49,478 nucleotides of DNA from an uncultured Alphaproteobacteria bacterium (GCA_902826885.1 CADEGL010000019.1:7638-57115); one strand, 5' to 3'; positions 15,521 through 24,094 are shown, counted from the stretch's first letter. The notes: a model not told the origin generated them from the letters alone. Translations and numbers: made by a program.

Positions 15521-16686
15521 TGCTCGACGCGTAACGCGCGCGGCACGGATGCCAGCGCCTCGGCCCCTCGCGCCGTGATGCGGATGGTCTCGCTGATCGC
15601 GAATCCCCAATCCTCCATCCACATCCCGAGGAACAGGTGGAACGTCATGTCCGGCGCCAGCACGGTCCGGTCGCCCGGGCGGAAGCTGGCCGTGCGCTCG
15701 CCCCAATCGGGCGGATATCCGATGCCGACCGGATAGGCGATGCGCGATTCCTTGGTGAGACCATGGCGCGCCAGGACCGCGCGCCAGACCGCCTCGACTT
15801 CCTCGCAGGCAGCGCCTGGTTTGGCCGCCGCCATGGTTTCGTCCATGCCGGCGCGCACGATCTTGTCCATCTCCACCAGCTTCGCCGGCGGTTTGCCCAG
15901 CTGCATGGTGCGCGCCATGGGCGCGTGATAGCGCAAGCGCACGCCGGAGGCCTGCAGGATGGCCGTCTCGTTGGCGCCGAAGCGGCGCGCGCTCCACGTC
16001 AGATGCGTCGTCGCCGCGTTGGGGCCGCAGGCGAAGAACGGGATCGAGGCCGGATAATCGCCCGAGAATTCGGGCGTGCCCTCGGTCGCCACCTTTTGCA
16101 CGATGGCGGCCGCATCGCATTCGCGCACGCCCGGCCGCACGGACTGGAAAAAGGCATCCATCAGCCGCTCGGTGATGCGCGCCGCGTCGCGCATATAAGC
16201 CAGTTCGGCCGGCGACTTCACCAGCCGCTCCCAGTTCACGATACCGTCGCCGTCCTTGAAGCGCGCATTCGGCAGCGCCGCCATCAGCGCGTCGCGCGAG
16301 CGGGCGGTCATGGCCTGGCAATCGCGCGCGATGCCGATTGTTCCCCTGCCCCAGCCGCGCCTCTCGATCTCGGCGGCGAAGAACTGCATGGGATGACGGT
16401 CCGCCCGCTCGAACAGGTCTTCCGGGTAGGCCAGGATGTTTTCGCGCTTGAGCCACGAAGTGAGGCGCGCGCCGTTGATGTCGAGCCCGCGCCCGATCCA
16501 CAGCGGCTCCTCTTCCCCGGCCGGCAGAATCACCGCTTGGGGAATATAGAAGCTCCAACCGTCATAGCCGCTGAGATAGAACATGTTGGCGGGGTCCGAT
16601 TCGACCAACAGGTCGATCCCCTGCCGCGCCATGCGCGCGCGGACGCGTCGCAGCCGGTCAGCGTATTCCGACGCTTCGAAAACCAT
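15517..16686 (-). CDS. M24 family hydrolase, creatinase/ectoine hydrolase (DoeA)-like
   Basis: A 389-residue pita-bread-fold protein of the M24 family. The N-terminal domain (YADRLRRVRARMARQGIDLL ... SDPANMFYLSGYDGWSFY) closely follows the pattern of ectoine hydrolase DoeA/EutD and creatinase. In the C-terminal domain the positions that carry metal-binding Asp in true aminopeptidases read ASGVRLRYHAPMARTM, so the dinuclear metal site seems absent, as in creatinase-type members that cleave C-N bonds without metal. The ATG at 16686 is preceded by GAGGGGG. It is divergent from the Rieske oxygenase, with a palindrome between them. A role in degrading a nitrogenous compatible solute is plausible but the substrate is unproven. 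Confidence 0.82.
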   Translation of the reverse strand: MVFEASEYADRLRRVRARMARQGIDLLVESDPANMFYLSGYDGWSFYIPQAVILPAGEEEPLWIGRGLDINGARLTSWLKRENILAYPEDLFERADRHPMQFFAAEIERRGWGRGTIGIARDCQAMTARSRDALMAALPNARFKDGDGIVNWERLVKSPAELAYMRDAARITERLMDAFFQSVRPGVRECDAAAIVQKVATEGTPEFSGDYPASIPFFACGPNAATTHLTWSARRFGANETAILQASGVRLRYHAPMARTMQLGKPPAKLVEMDKIVRAGMDETMAAAKPGAACEEVEAVWRAVLARHGLTKESRIAYPVGIGYPPDWGERTASFRPGDRTVLAPDMTFHLFLGMWMEDWGFAISETIRITARGAEALASVPRALRVEH

Positions 16687-16782
16687 CGCCGCCCCCTCGC
16701 CTGGCCGGGTCGTCTCCCATTCTAAGGCGATTTTCCCAAGGTTCGCGAATCGGACGGTGCCGGGTGCGCCCATCGACCCATA

Positions 16783-16796
16783 TAGTAAAGTTACTA
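16783..16796. promoter_or_regulatory. Perfect palindrome, candidate operator
   Basis: TAGTAA (16783-16788) and TTACTA (16791-16796) with a 2-nt centre lie midway between the divergent M24 hydrolase and Rieske oxygenase genes, in an AT-rich patch of an otherwise GC-rich gap. Such symmetry suits a GntR- or MarR-type regulator, none of which is encoded nearby. Confidence 0.45.
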
Positions 16797-16890
16797 AACT
16801 AACGAGGCCAAAACCCTGGCGCCCAGGTCCGGACCGTGCCATGATTTTGCTGGATGCGATGAAGTTCCGCGCGCTGGGAGGACAGCAGCC

Positions 16891-18129
16891 ATGAACATCT
16901 TCGATGCCCGCCATTACAGGAATGTGCGCAAGCCCTTGCTGGAAGCGGAGACGCTTCCGCCCTGGTGCTACACCTCGCAGGAATTCTATGACCGCGAGGT
17001 AGAGCGCGTGTTCCGCAAGTCGTGGAACTTCCTCGGCCGGGCGGACGAAATTCCGAATCCCGGCGACTACATGACCTTCGACCTATGCGGCGAACCCTTG
17101 ATCATACTGCGTGACAAGGACGGCAGTATCCGCGGCTATGCCAATACTTGCCGCCATCGCGGCGCGAAGCTGTTGGACGGCAAAGGCAATTGCCGCGCGA
17201 TCTCGTGCCCTTATCATGGTTGGGTCTATGCCCTGAACGGCGATTTGATCGGCACCGCCGGCATGGAGAAGACCGAGGTGTTCGACCGCGCCCGCTATGG
17301 GTTGGCTAAGATCTCGGTCGAGGCCTGGGACGGCTTCGTTTTTGCGACGCTGGAGCAAAACCCGATGCCGCTGCGCCAATTCCTCGGCAACCTGCCGGAG
17401 GAGATGGCGCCGTACAACTTCAAGGATTACGTCTGCGTGCGCCGGAAGGAATACGTGCTCGACTGCAACTGGAAGCTCTATCTCGAGAACGCGATGGAGG
17501 AGTATCACACGCCCGTCGTGCACCGGCAGTCGATCGGCGCGCAGAGCATGGAGGACGTCCCCTGCACGGGTGAATGGCGTGGCCTTCACATGGCGGCCGA
17601 GCGCACCATCGCGGTGCTGCCTGAGGATGCCGCGCACGCCTTTCCGGCCCCCACGAATCTGACCGGACGTCCGGCTCGCGGCACCTACTTCATGGCGATC
17701 TATCCGCAGACCTTCTTCGCCTGCACGCAAGACACGATGTGGTGGCTGCAGCAGTTCCCCATGGGTCCCGCCAAGACCAAGGTGGTGATCGGCTCGTGCT
17801 TCCCGCGCGCGACGGCGCAGCGCAACGATTTTCAGGACACCGTGAAGTACTATTACAAGCGCTGGGACAAGTCGTTGCCCGAGGACAACGACATTTCCGA
17901 AAAGCAGCAATCCGGGCTGCGATCGTCACTGTCCGCGCCCGGCCGCTATTCCTGGCATGAACCCGTGGTCCACGACATCGCGAAATGGCTGCTCGACCGC
18001 GTTCTGGACGGGCCCGCCAAAAAAGCGGCCCCGCGCCACGCGGCCGCGGCGAAATCCCGGCGCGGCGGCGCACGCAAGGCGCCGCGCGCGTCGTCAGCTC
18101 GCCCCGCGAAGAAGCGCGCGCGGCGCTAA
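16891..18129 (+). CDS. Rieske non-heme iron oxygenase, alpha subunit
   Basis: A 412-residue oxygenase. The Rieske [2Fe-2S] ligands are C87-x-H89 and C106-x2-H109 (CRHRG, CPYHGW). The catalytic domain has the mononuclear iron motif ENAMEEYHTPVVH with H206 and H211. The layout resembles choline monooxygenase, betaine demethylase and carnitine oxygenase-type enzymes more than biphenyl-type dioxygenases, so N-demethylation or hydroxylation of a small quaternary amine is a fair guess. A separate reductase would be needed and is not encoded here. The last ~35 residues form an odd Lys/Arg/Ala-rich tail. GGGAGGA precedes the ATG. The GMC oxidoreductase follows on the same strand after 114 bp. Confidence 0.88.
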   Translation: MNIFDARHYRNVRKPLLEAETLPPWCYTSQEFYDREVERVFRKSWNFLGRADEIPNPGDYMTFDLCGEPLIILRDKDGSIRGYANTCRHRGAKLLDGKGNCRAISCPYHGWVYALNGDLIGTAGMEKTEVFDRARYGLAKISVEAWDGFVFATLEQNPMPLRQFLGNLPEEMAPYNFKDYVCVRRKEYVLDCNWKLYLENAMEEYHTPVVHRQSIGAQSMEDVPCTGEWRGLHMAAERTIAVLPEDAAHAFPAPTNLTGRPARGTYFMAIYPQTFFACTQDTMWWLQQFPMGPAKTKVVIGSCFPRATAQRNDFQDTVKYYYKRWDKSLPEDNDISEKQQSGLRSSLSAPGRYSWHEPVVHDIAKWLLDRVLDGPAKKAAPRHAAAAKSRRGGARKAPRASSARPAKKRARR

Positions 18130-18243
18130 CCGATCGATCCGGCGTCCCGCTGCCCCGCGGTTGCGAGGGCAGGTAAAGCGCGCGCCTTTACTCCAACCGA
18201 TAAAGACGGCCAGACTTCCCCATCGCGGAGAGGGAGAAGCACG

Positions 18244-19881
18244 GTGGCCAGGGATACGCACGACTACGTGGTGGTGGGCGCGGGCTCGGCGGGCTGCGTG
18301 ATCGCGAGCCGCTTGAGCGAGGACCCCAACGTCTCCGTGCTACTGCTGGAAGACGGGCCGTGGGACAAGTCGCTGTTCATCACCATGCCCGGCGGCCTCC
18401 TGATGCTGAAGGACAACGCGCGCATCAACTGGCGTTTCCCGACCGAACCCGAGCCGCATTTAGACGGCCGCTCCGACACCTATCACCGCGGACGGGTGAT
18501 CGGCGGCTCGTCCTCGATCAATGGCATGGTCTATATCCGCGGCAACCGGCAGGATTTCGACGGCTGGGCGGCCAACACCGGCTTCCGCGAATGGCGTTAC
18601 GAAAACTGCCTGCCCTACTTCAAGCGCTGCGAAACCAGCGACCACAAGGACAGCCCCTGGCGCGGCACCAAGGGACCATTGGTCGTGGAAACCGCGCCCG
18701 CCAGTGATCCGCTGCATCAGGCGTTCCTGCAGGCCGGCGCCGATGCCGGCTTCGGCAGGACGGAGGACCTCAACGGCGCGCAGCAGGAGGGTTTCTACAA
18801 GGTCGACACCACCATCAACCGGGGCCGGCGCTGGAGCTCGGCCCGTGCCTATCTACACCCCGCCTTGCAACGCCCGAACCTGGAAGTCCGTACCGGCGTG
18901 CGTGCACTCAGGGTCGCCTTCGAAGGCAACAAGGCCGTGGGCATCGCCTATTCCCAGAATAGCCAAGAGTCCGTGGCGCGCGCGGGCCGCGAGGTGATCC
19001 TGTGCGCGGGCGCCGTGGGCTCTCCGCATCTCCTCATGCTCTCCGGCATCGGCGCCGCCGACACGTTGAAGCGCCACGGCATTCCCGTCGTCTCCGATCG
19101 GCCGGGTGTCGGCGAGAACCTACAGGACCATGCCGGCATGTATGTGCGCTATGCCTGCACCAAGCCGATCACCATCGGAAAGGACCTGTCGCGCGCGGGC
19201 ATGGCCAAGGTGGGGCTGCGGTGGCTTCTGACCAAGAAGGGCCAAGGCGCCTCCAACCAGTTCGAAACCGGCGCCTTCGTGCGCACGCGCGACGCCAACT
19301 ACGGCAACATGCAGTTCCAGTTCGTGCCCTTCGGCGGCGACTATCATCTGGCCGATTCGTGGCACGTGCACGGCTTCCAGGCGAAGCTGACCGTGCAGCG
19401 CCCTGAAAGCCGGGGACGCATCTGGCTCGATTCCGCCGACCCGTGGGCCAAGCCCAAGATCGTCTTCAACTATCTGGCGGCCGAGCGCGACCGGCGCGAG
19501 ACTCGCGAGGGCGTGGCCATGCTGCGCCACACCTTCGCCCAGAAAGCGTTCGACGAATTCCGCGGCAAGGAACTGTCGCCCGGACCGGACGTCAAGAGCG
19601 ATGCAGAGATTGACGCCTTCGCGCGCCGCCGCGCGGCGACCGATTTCCATGCAGCCGGGGCCTGCGCCATGGGTCCGGCCTCCGATCCCATGAGCGTCGT
19701 CGACCGCGACGGGCGTGTGCACGGTACCGAGCGCCTGCGCGTGGTCGACACCTCGATCTATCCCGCCGTCGTCACCGGCAACCTCAACGGCTCCGCCATG
19801 ATGATCGCCGAGAAGATGGCCGACATGATCCGTGGCGCGCCGCCCCTGGCGGCGGAAGATCCGGCGAACCGTCCGCGCTAA
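18244..19881 (+). CDS. GMC-family FAD oxidoreductase (choline dehydrogenase-like)
   Basis: A 545-residue flavoenzyme of the glucose-methanol-choline family that oxidises an alcohol to the aldehyde or acid. The FAD-binding VVVGAGSAGCVIASRLSE lies near the N-terminus, GRVIGGSSSINGMVYIRG is the first GMC signature, and GAVGSPHLLMLSGIG the second. The catalytic His is in DFHAAGACAMG, with a partner Asn in VVTGNLNGSAM. It starts with GTG, preceded by GAGAGGGAG. Similarity to BetA suggests choline-like or other small alcohols, but GMC substrate range is broad. It follows the Rieske oxygenase and overlaps the convergent OCD-family gene by 4 nt. Confidence 0.9.
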   Translation: MARDTHDYVVVGAGSAGCVIASRLSEDPNVSVLLLEDGPWDKSLFITMPGGLLMLKDNARINWRFPTEPEPHLDGRSDTYHRGRVIGGSSSINGMVYIRGNRQDFDGWAANTGFREWRYENCLPYFKRCETSDHKDSPWRGTKGPLVVETAPASDPLHQAFLQAGADAGFGRTEDLNGAQQEGFYKVDTTINRGRRWSSARAYLHPALQRPNLEVRTGVRALRVAFEGNKAVGIAYSQNSQESVARAGREVILCAGAVGSPHLLMLSGIGAADTLKRHGIPVVSDRPGVGENLQDHAGMYVRYACTKPITIGKDLSRAGMAKVGLRWLLTKKGQGASNQFETGAFVRTRDANYGNMQFQFVPFGGDYHLADSWHVHGFQAKLTVQRPESRGRIWLDSADPWAKPKIVFNYLAAERDRRETREGVAMLRHTFAQKAFDEFRGKELSPGPDVKSDAEIDAFARRRAATDFHAAGACAMGPASDPMSVVDRDGRVHGTERLRVVDTSIYPAVVTGNLNGSAMMIAEKMADMIRGAPPLAAEDPANRPR

Positions 19882-20855
19882 AGCGCCAGCACCTGGCCGA
19901 TCCCCTTCGCCACCGCGCGCTCGTAGATCAACGCCGCCGCGGCGACGTCGCCCAAGCCGATGCCTGAAAAGATGAGGGCTGTGCGGTCCTTGGCGCTTTG
20001 CCGGCCGGGCTTTGTTCCCGCCACCAGTTCCGAGATTTCGGAGTTGTACGGTTTGTCGTAATTGAGCCTCTCGGGCCCGCCGGGCGCACTCTGCTCGTGG
20101 TCGTCGGTCGAGACGTGATCCAGGCCCTCGATGCTCTTCGCGTCCCAGCTATAGCCGAGGTCAACCATCGCCGCGTAGCTACCGGGCGAAAGCCAGGCAG
20201 CGTCCAGCTTCAAATCGCCCACCGCCGTATGCGGCACGGAGGTGACCACGATGTCCTGGCCCTCCACGGCATCGCGCGGATCGCGCGCCACGCGGGCCTC
20301 GAAGCCGAGCGCATGCGCCTCATCGGCGAAGCGTTGCGCCGTTTCCCGGCGCCGGCTATGGCAGACGATCCGCTTGATGGGGAACTCGGCCGTCAGCGTC
20401 GCCAGATTCATGTGCGCCTGGGTGCCACAGGCGACGAAGCCGATGCTGGATGATTCTTTGCGCGCGAGCCGCTTGGCGGCAACGGCGGAAAACGCCGCCG
20501 TGCGCAGGCCCGACAGCCACGACCCGTCCATGACGCAGACGGGCATACCCGTCTCGGTCTCGTTAACGATCATGAGCGGCATGAAGTCCGGCACGCCGCG
20601 CGCGGCGTTGCCCGCGAAATAGCCGAACCATTTGATCCCGGCATAGGGCGGCGATTCCATCACGCCCGCCTTGGCGCGGAAGCTGCGTCCGCCCGGCTGG
20701 AAGAAGGCCAGCTTGGGTTTGGTCGCCGCCGTGCCCGCCGCCTTGGCCGCGAACATGGCTTCCATCGCCGCGTTCATTTCCTTGGCCGTGACCGCGCAAT
20801 GCTCCACATCCGCGCGGGAGAGATAGAGCATCTCCTTGCCGAGCTTGATCGTCAT
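19878..20855 (-). CDS. Ornithine cyclodeaminase/mu-crystallin family protein
   Basis: A 325-residue NAD(P)-binding enzyme of the OCD/mu-crystallin family. The N-terminal dimerisation/substrate domain has the conserved segment FRAKAG around the substrate carboxylate-binding Lys, and MDGSWLSGLRTAAFSAVAAKRLA leads into the Rossmann domain starting SSSIGFVACGTQAHMNL. Family members act as ornithine cyclodeaminase, delta1-pyrroline-2-carboxylate (or ketimine) reductase, alanine dehydrogenase or EutC of ectoine catabolism. An enolase-superfamily enzyme resembling hydroxyproline dehydratases lies close by, so a pyrroline-2-carboxylate reductase role is attractive but only inferred. It converges on the GMC gene. 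Confidence 0.82.
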   Translation of the reverse strand: MTIKLGKEMLYLSRADVEHCAVTAKEMNAAMEAMFAAKAAGTAATKPKLAFFQPGGRSFRAKAGVMESPPYAGIKWFGYFAGNAARGVPDFMPLMIVNETETGMPVCVMDGSWLSGLRTAAFSAVAAKRLARKESSSIGFVACGTQAHMNLATLTAEFPIKRIVCHSRRRETAQRFADEAHALGFEARVARDPRDAVEGQDIVVTSVPHTAVGDLKLDAAWLSPGSYAAMVDLGYSWDAKSIEGLDHVSTDDHEQSAPGGPERLNYDKPYNSEISELVAGTKPGRQSAKDRTALIFSGIGLGDVAAAALIYERAVAKGIGQVLAL

Positions 20856-20879
20856 CCGCCGACTCCCTTGCGGGCCTCC

Positions 20880-20939
20880 CCTTTCGACAGGTGCGGGGTG
20901 AGGGTGTTTTTTTGATCCTCATCCCGACCCTGTCGAAGG
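20880..20939. repeat. Long imperfect inverted repeat (REP/intergenic hairpin type)
   Basis: Left arm CCTTTCGACAGG (20880-20891) pairs with CCTGTCGAAGG (20929-20939), and the inner CGGGGTGAGG pairs with CCTCATCCCG. The loop holds seven Ts. The TTCGACAGG ... CCTGTCGAA core is of the type I know from dispersed intergenic palindromes in alphaproteobacteria. Only one copy is in this window. The 223-bp gap containing it holds nothing else that I can identify. Confidence 0.6.
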
Positions 20940-21078
20940 ATGACTCCCTCGGCAAGAGCCGCGCTTCTAGCGCAAAGCCGTACGCGCCGTCGCCGAAGCC
21001 GAACTTATACGCACAAGACGCGCATTAGCGCCGCTCATACATTGACAGCGCGGCGGCCCGAAACGCCATGATGGCGCC

Positions 21079-21501
21079 ATGAGCATCAACCACAAAACCC
21101 TCCTGGACCAGGCGCGCGTCGAGATCGAGGAGCTGACGCCCGTGGACGCCATGGCACGGCTGGGGCGCGACGATACGCTGTTCGTCGACCTGCGCGACTG
21201 GCTTGAGATCGAGCGCGATGGCGCCGTGCCCGGCGCCTTCCACATGCCACGCGGCAACCTGGAATTCTGGATCGACCCGACCAGCCCCTATCACAAGCCC
21301 ATCTTCGCCTCGGGCAAGCGCTTCGTCTTCTATTGCTCGGCCGGCTGGCGCTCGGCCCTGTCCGCCCAGACGGCGCAGAAGATGGGGCTGAACCCCGTCT
21401 GCCATATCGCGGGCGGCTTCGGTGCCTGGCGCGAGGCGGGCGGGCCGGTCGAAAGCGCCGCCGCGCGCAAGACACGCGAGGCCAAGGAGAAGGCGCCGTG
21501 A
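21079..21501 (+). CDS. Rhodanese-domain protein
   Basis: A 140-residue single-domain rhodanese, cytoplasmic. The active-site loop is CSAGWR with C86 and R91, preceded by the CH2A-like region LFVDLRDWLEIERDGAVPGA. Such proteins transfer sulfane sulfur from thiosulfate or persulfides to cyanide or cellular thiols. The stop codon overlaps the GTG start of the enolase-superfamily gene (GTGA), so the two are translated together, which is an uncommon pairing. The C-terminus is Lys/Arg/Ala-rich. The physiological acceptor is not predictable. Confidence 0.9.
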   Translation: MSINHKTLLDQARVEIEELTPVDAMARLGRDDTLFVDLRDWLEIERDGAVPGAFHMPRGNLEFWIDPTSPYHKPIFASGKRFVFYCSAGWRSALSAQTAQKMGLNPVCHIAGGFGAWREAGGPVESAAARKTREAKEKAP

Positions 21502-22601
21502 AGATCGCGCGCATTCGCGCCTATCGCGTGGCCCTGCCGCTGGCGGGAGGGCGCTGGAACATGTTCGGCGGCAACTCCATCGACACGCTGGATTCGACCA
21601 TCGTGCTGGTCGAGACGGACACCGGCCTGATCGGCGTGGGCGAAGCCTGCCCGCTTGGCAATTTCTACGGCCCCGCCTATGCGGCGGGCGTGCGCGCGGG
21701 TATCGCGGAGTTGGGGCCGCACCTGATCGGCGCCGACCCGCGCGAGACGGCGAAGGTCGAAGCCCTGATGGACACGGCGCTGAAGGGCCATCCTTACGTC
21801 AAAAGCGCACTGGACATCGCCTGCTGGGACATTCTGGGCCAGGAAGCGCGCACGCCGCTATCGACGCTCCTCGGCGGGCGCTTCGGCGACTCGGTCGCGC
21901 TCTACCGCGCCATCTCGCAGGACACGCCCGAAGTGATGGCGAAACGGGTGAAGGCCTTGCACGAAGAAGGCATCACCCGTTTCCAGCTCAAGGTCGGCGG
22001 CGACCCCGACGAGGACATCGCGCGCATCCGCCTGGCCGCCAAGATACTGCGGCCGGGCGACATCCTGGATGCCGACGCCAATACGGGCTGGCTGATGCAC
22101 CAAGCCGCGCGCGTGGTGCGCGCCGTGCGCGACATCGACGTCTATATCGAGCAACCCTGTCTTTCCTACGAGGAGAACCTGTCGATCCGCCGGCGCACCG
22201 ACCATCCCTTCGTGATGGACGAGTGCATCGATTCGCTATCGATGCTGCTGCGTTTGCACGAGGACGGCGCGGCCGACGTGGTGAACATCAAACTCGGCCG
22301 CGTGGGCGGCTTGACCAAGGCGCGGCGGATGCGCGACCTCTGCGTGCATCTGGGCATCCCCATGATCATCGAGGACACGTGGGGCTCGGATGTCGCCACC
22401 GCCACCATCGCGCATTTCGCCCATTCGACGCCCGAAGCGCTTCGCTTTGGCGTCTCGGACTTCAACAGCTATGTCACCGCCGTAACGGCCGACGGGGCAC
22501 CGCGCCGCCAGGGGGCCGGCATCGCGGCGACGAACGCGCCGGGCCTCGGCATCCGCCCGCGCATGGACGCGCTGGGCAAGCCGGTGGTCGAGATTGCATG
22601 A
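21498..22601 (+). CDS. Mandelate racemase/muconate-lactonizing enzyme family (enolase superfamily)
   Basis: A 367-residue enolase-superfamily enzyme that abstracts the proton alpha to a carboxylate. The capping domain begins MKIARIRAYRVALPL; the barrel contains FQLKVGG, where the second Lys of the KxK motif is kept and the first is Gln, then metal ligands in ILDADANTG (Asp), YIEQPC (Glu) and VMDECIDS (Glu), and the opposite-face Lys in NIKLGRVGGLTKA. The pattern recalls cis-3-hydroxy-L-proline dehydratase and hydroxyproline-betaine 2-epimerase. The GTG at 21498 overlaps the rhodanese stop and follows AGGAGAAGG; longer readings lie inside that gene. The exact reaction remains open. Confidence 0.85.
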   Translation: MKIARIRAYRVALPLAGGRWNMFGGNSIDTLDSTIVLVETDTGLIGVGEACPLGNFYGPAYAAGVRAGIAELGPHLIGADPRETAKVEALMDTALKGHPYVKSALDIACWDILGQEARTPLSTLLGGRFGDSVALYRAISQDTPEVMAKRVKALHEEGITRFQLKVGGDPDEDIARIRLAAKILRPGDILDADANTGWLMHQAARVVRAVRDIDVYIEQPCLSYEENLSIRRRTDHPFVMDECIDSLSMLLRLHEDGAADVVNIKLGRVGGLTKARRMRDLCVHLGIPMIIEDTWGSDVATATIAHFAHSTPEALRFGVSDFNSYVTAVTADGAPRRQGAGIAATNAPGLGIRPRMDALGKPVVEIA

Positions 22602-22708
22602 TTTCCATTAGCACGGCTGATGCGCGCGATTAGCAACCATCGCTTGAACGGGCGCGCGGAACCGGCGTTGATGGAGCCGCCCGCTGCCGCACCGGAAGGA
22701 GCCATGCC

Positions 22709-24094
22709 ATGACCTCCCTGCCCAATTCGCTGAGCGCCCGCGACCGCGCCTACACGCTGCACCCCTTCACCAACTTCAAGCGGCACCAGGCGGAAGGCTC
22801 CCTCATCATCCGCGAGGGCAAGGGCATCCGCGTCTATGACGAAAGCGGCAAGGAATACATCGAGGCCGTCGCGGGCCTATGGAGCGCATCGCTCGGCTTT
22901 GGCGGCGAGGACCGGCTGGTCGAGGTGGCGGCGCGTGAGATGCGCAAGTTGCCCTTCTATCACCAGTTCGGCGCCAAGGCGCATGAGCCCGGCATCGCGC
23001 TGGCCGAGACGCTGGTCAAGAAGGCGCCCGTGCCAATGTCGAAAGTGTTCTTCACCTGCTCGGGCTCGGAGGCCAACGACACGGCGGTCAAGCTGGTCTG
23101 GTACTACAACAACGCCATCGGCCGGCCGCAGAAAAAGAAAATCATCGCGCGGCTCAAGGGCTATCACGGCGTCACCATCGCCGCGGGCAGCCTCACGGGC
23201 CTGCCGCACATCCATAAGTTCTTCGACCTGCCGATCGCCAATATTCGCCATACGTCTTGCGCGAACCATTACGAGTTCGGCCTGCCCGGCGAGACGGAAG
23301 AGGAATTCTCGACGCGCCTGGCGGCGGAGCTGGAGAAGCTGATCCTCGACGAAGGGCCGGACACGGTGGCCGCCTTCATCGCCGAACCTGTGATGGGCGC
23401 CGGCGGCGCGGTGCCGCCACCGAAAGGCTACTTCCAGAAGATCCAGCCGGTGCTGAAGAAATACGACGTGCTGATGATCGCCGACGAGGTGATCACCGGC
23501 TTCGGCCGCACCGCCAACTATTGGGGCAGCGAAACCTTCGGCATCAAGCCGGACATGATGACCATGGCCAAGGCGCTGTCGGCCTCCTACCTGCCGATCG
23601 CGGCGGTGATGATCTCGGAGCCGATCTTCCAGGCGCTGATGGCCGTCAGCGACGAGGTCGGCGTGTTCGGCCACGGCTATACCTATAGCGGCCATCCGGT
23701 GGCCGCGGCGGTCGCGCTTGAGACGCTCAAGATCTACGACGAGCGCGACATGCTGGGCCATGTCCGCAAGATGTCGCCGCTTCTGCAGAACGGACTGCGC
23801 CGCTTCGCGGATCACCCTTTGGTCGGCAATGTGCGCGGCGTCGGGCTGATCGGCGCGGTCGAGTTGGTGAAGGACAAGGCCAAGAAGGAAAGCTTCGATC
23901 CGCGCCACGCGGTCGGCGCCAAGCTGGCCAACTTCGCCCAAGAGCGCGGCATGATCCTGCGCCCCTTGCGCGATTCGATCGCCTTCTCCCCGCCGCTCGT
24001 CATCATGGAGGACGAAATCGCCTCCGTGCTGGAGCGGTTCGGCGGTGCCTTGGACGATACGCACGCCTGGTTGCGCGGCGAAGGGCTGATCTAA
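22709..24094 (+). CDS. Class III PLP-dependent aminotransferase
   Basis: A 461-residue aminotransferase of fold type I, class III (omega-amino acid:pyruvate or putrescine-type). Features are the N-terminal HPFTNFKRHQ segment, the phosphate-binding FTCSGSEANDTAVKLVWYY, the cofactor Asp in LMIADEVITGFGRT, and the Schiff-base Lys in MMTMAKALSASYLPIAA. Substrates typically include beta-alanine, GABA, putrescine, taurine or diaminobutyrate. A taurine or other sulfonate role would fit the TSUP exporter that follows after 21 nt, whereas a diaminobutyrate role would fit the DoeA-like hydrolase; neither is demonstrated. GGAAGGAG is upstream of the ATG. Confidence 0.92.
   Translation: MTSLPNSLSARDRAYTLHPFTNFKRHQAEGSLIIREGKGIRVYDESGKEYIEAVAGLWSASLGFGGEDRLVEVAAREMRKLPFYHQFGAKAHEPGIALAETLVKKAPVPMSKVFFTCSGSEANDTAVKLVWYYNNAIGRPQKKKIIARLKGYHGVTIAAGSLTGLPHIHKFFDLPIANIRHTSCANHYEFGLPGETEEEFSTRLAAELEKLILDEGPDTVAAFIAEPVMGAGGAVPPPKGYFQKIQPVLKKYDVLMIADEVITGFGRTANYWGSETFGIKPDMMTMAKALSASYLPIAAVMISEPIFQALMAVSDEVGVFGHGYTYSGHPVAAAVALETLKIYDERDMLGHVRKMSPLLQNGLRRFADHPLVGNVRGVGLIGAVELVKDKAKKESFDPRHAVGAKLANFAQERGMILRPLRDSIAFSPPLVIMEDEIASVLERFGGALDDTHAWLRGEGLI

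Noticed and set aside
15020-16558. A 512-codon minus-strand frame overlapping the M24 hydrolase and the receiver gene
   Set aside because: It runs in another frame of the M24 gene and across a convergent gene; its composition is Arg/Gly/His-rich with no family signature.
15517-24094. Complete ectoine degradation operon
   Set aside because: DoeA-like, OCD-family and class-III aminotransferase genes are present, but they are on different strands, and the deacetylase doeB and an aldehyde dehydrogenase doeC are missing.
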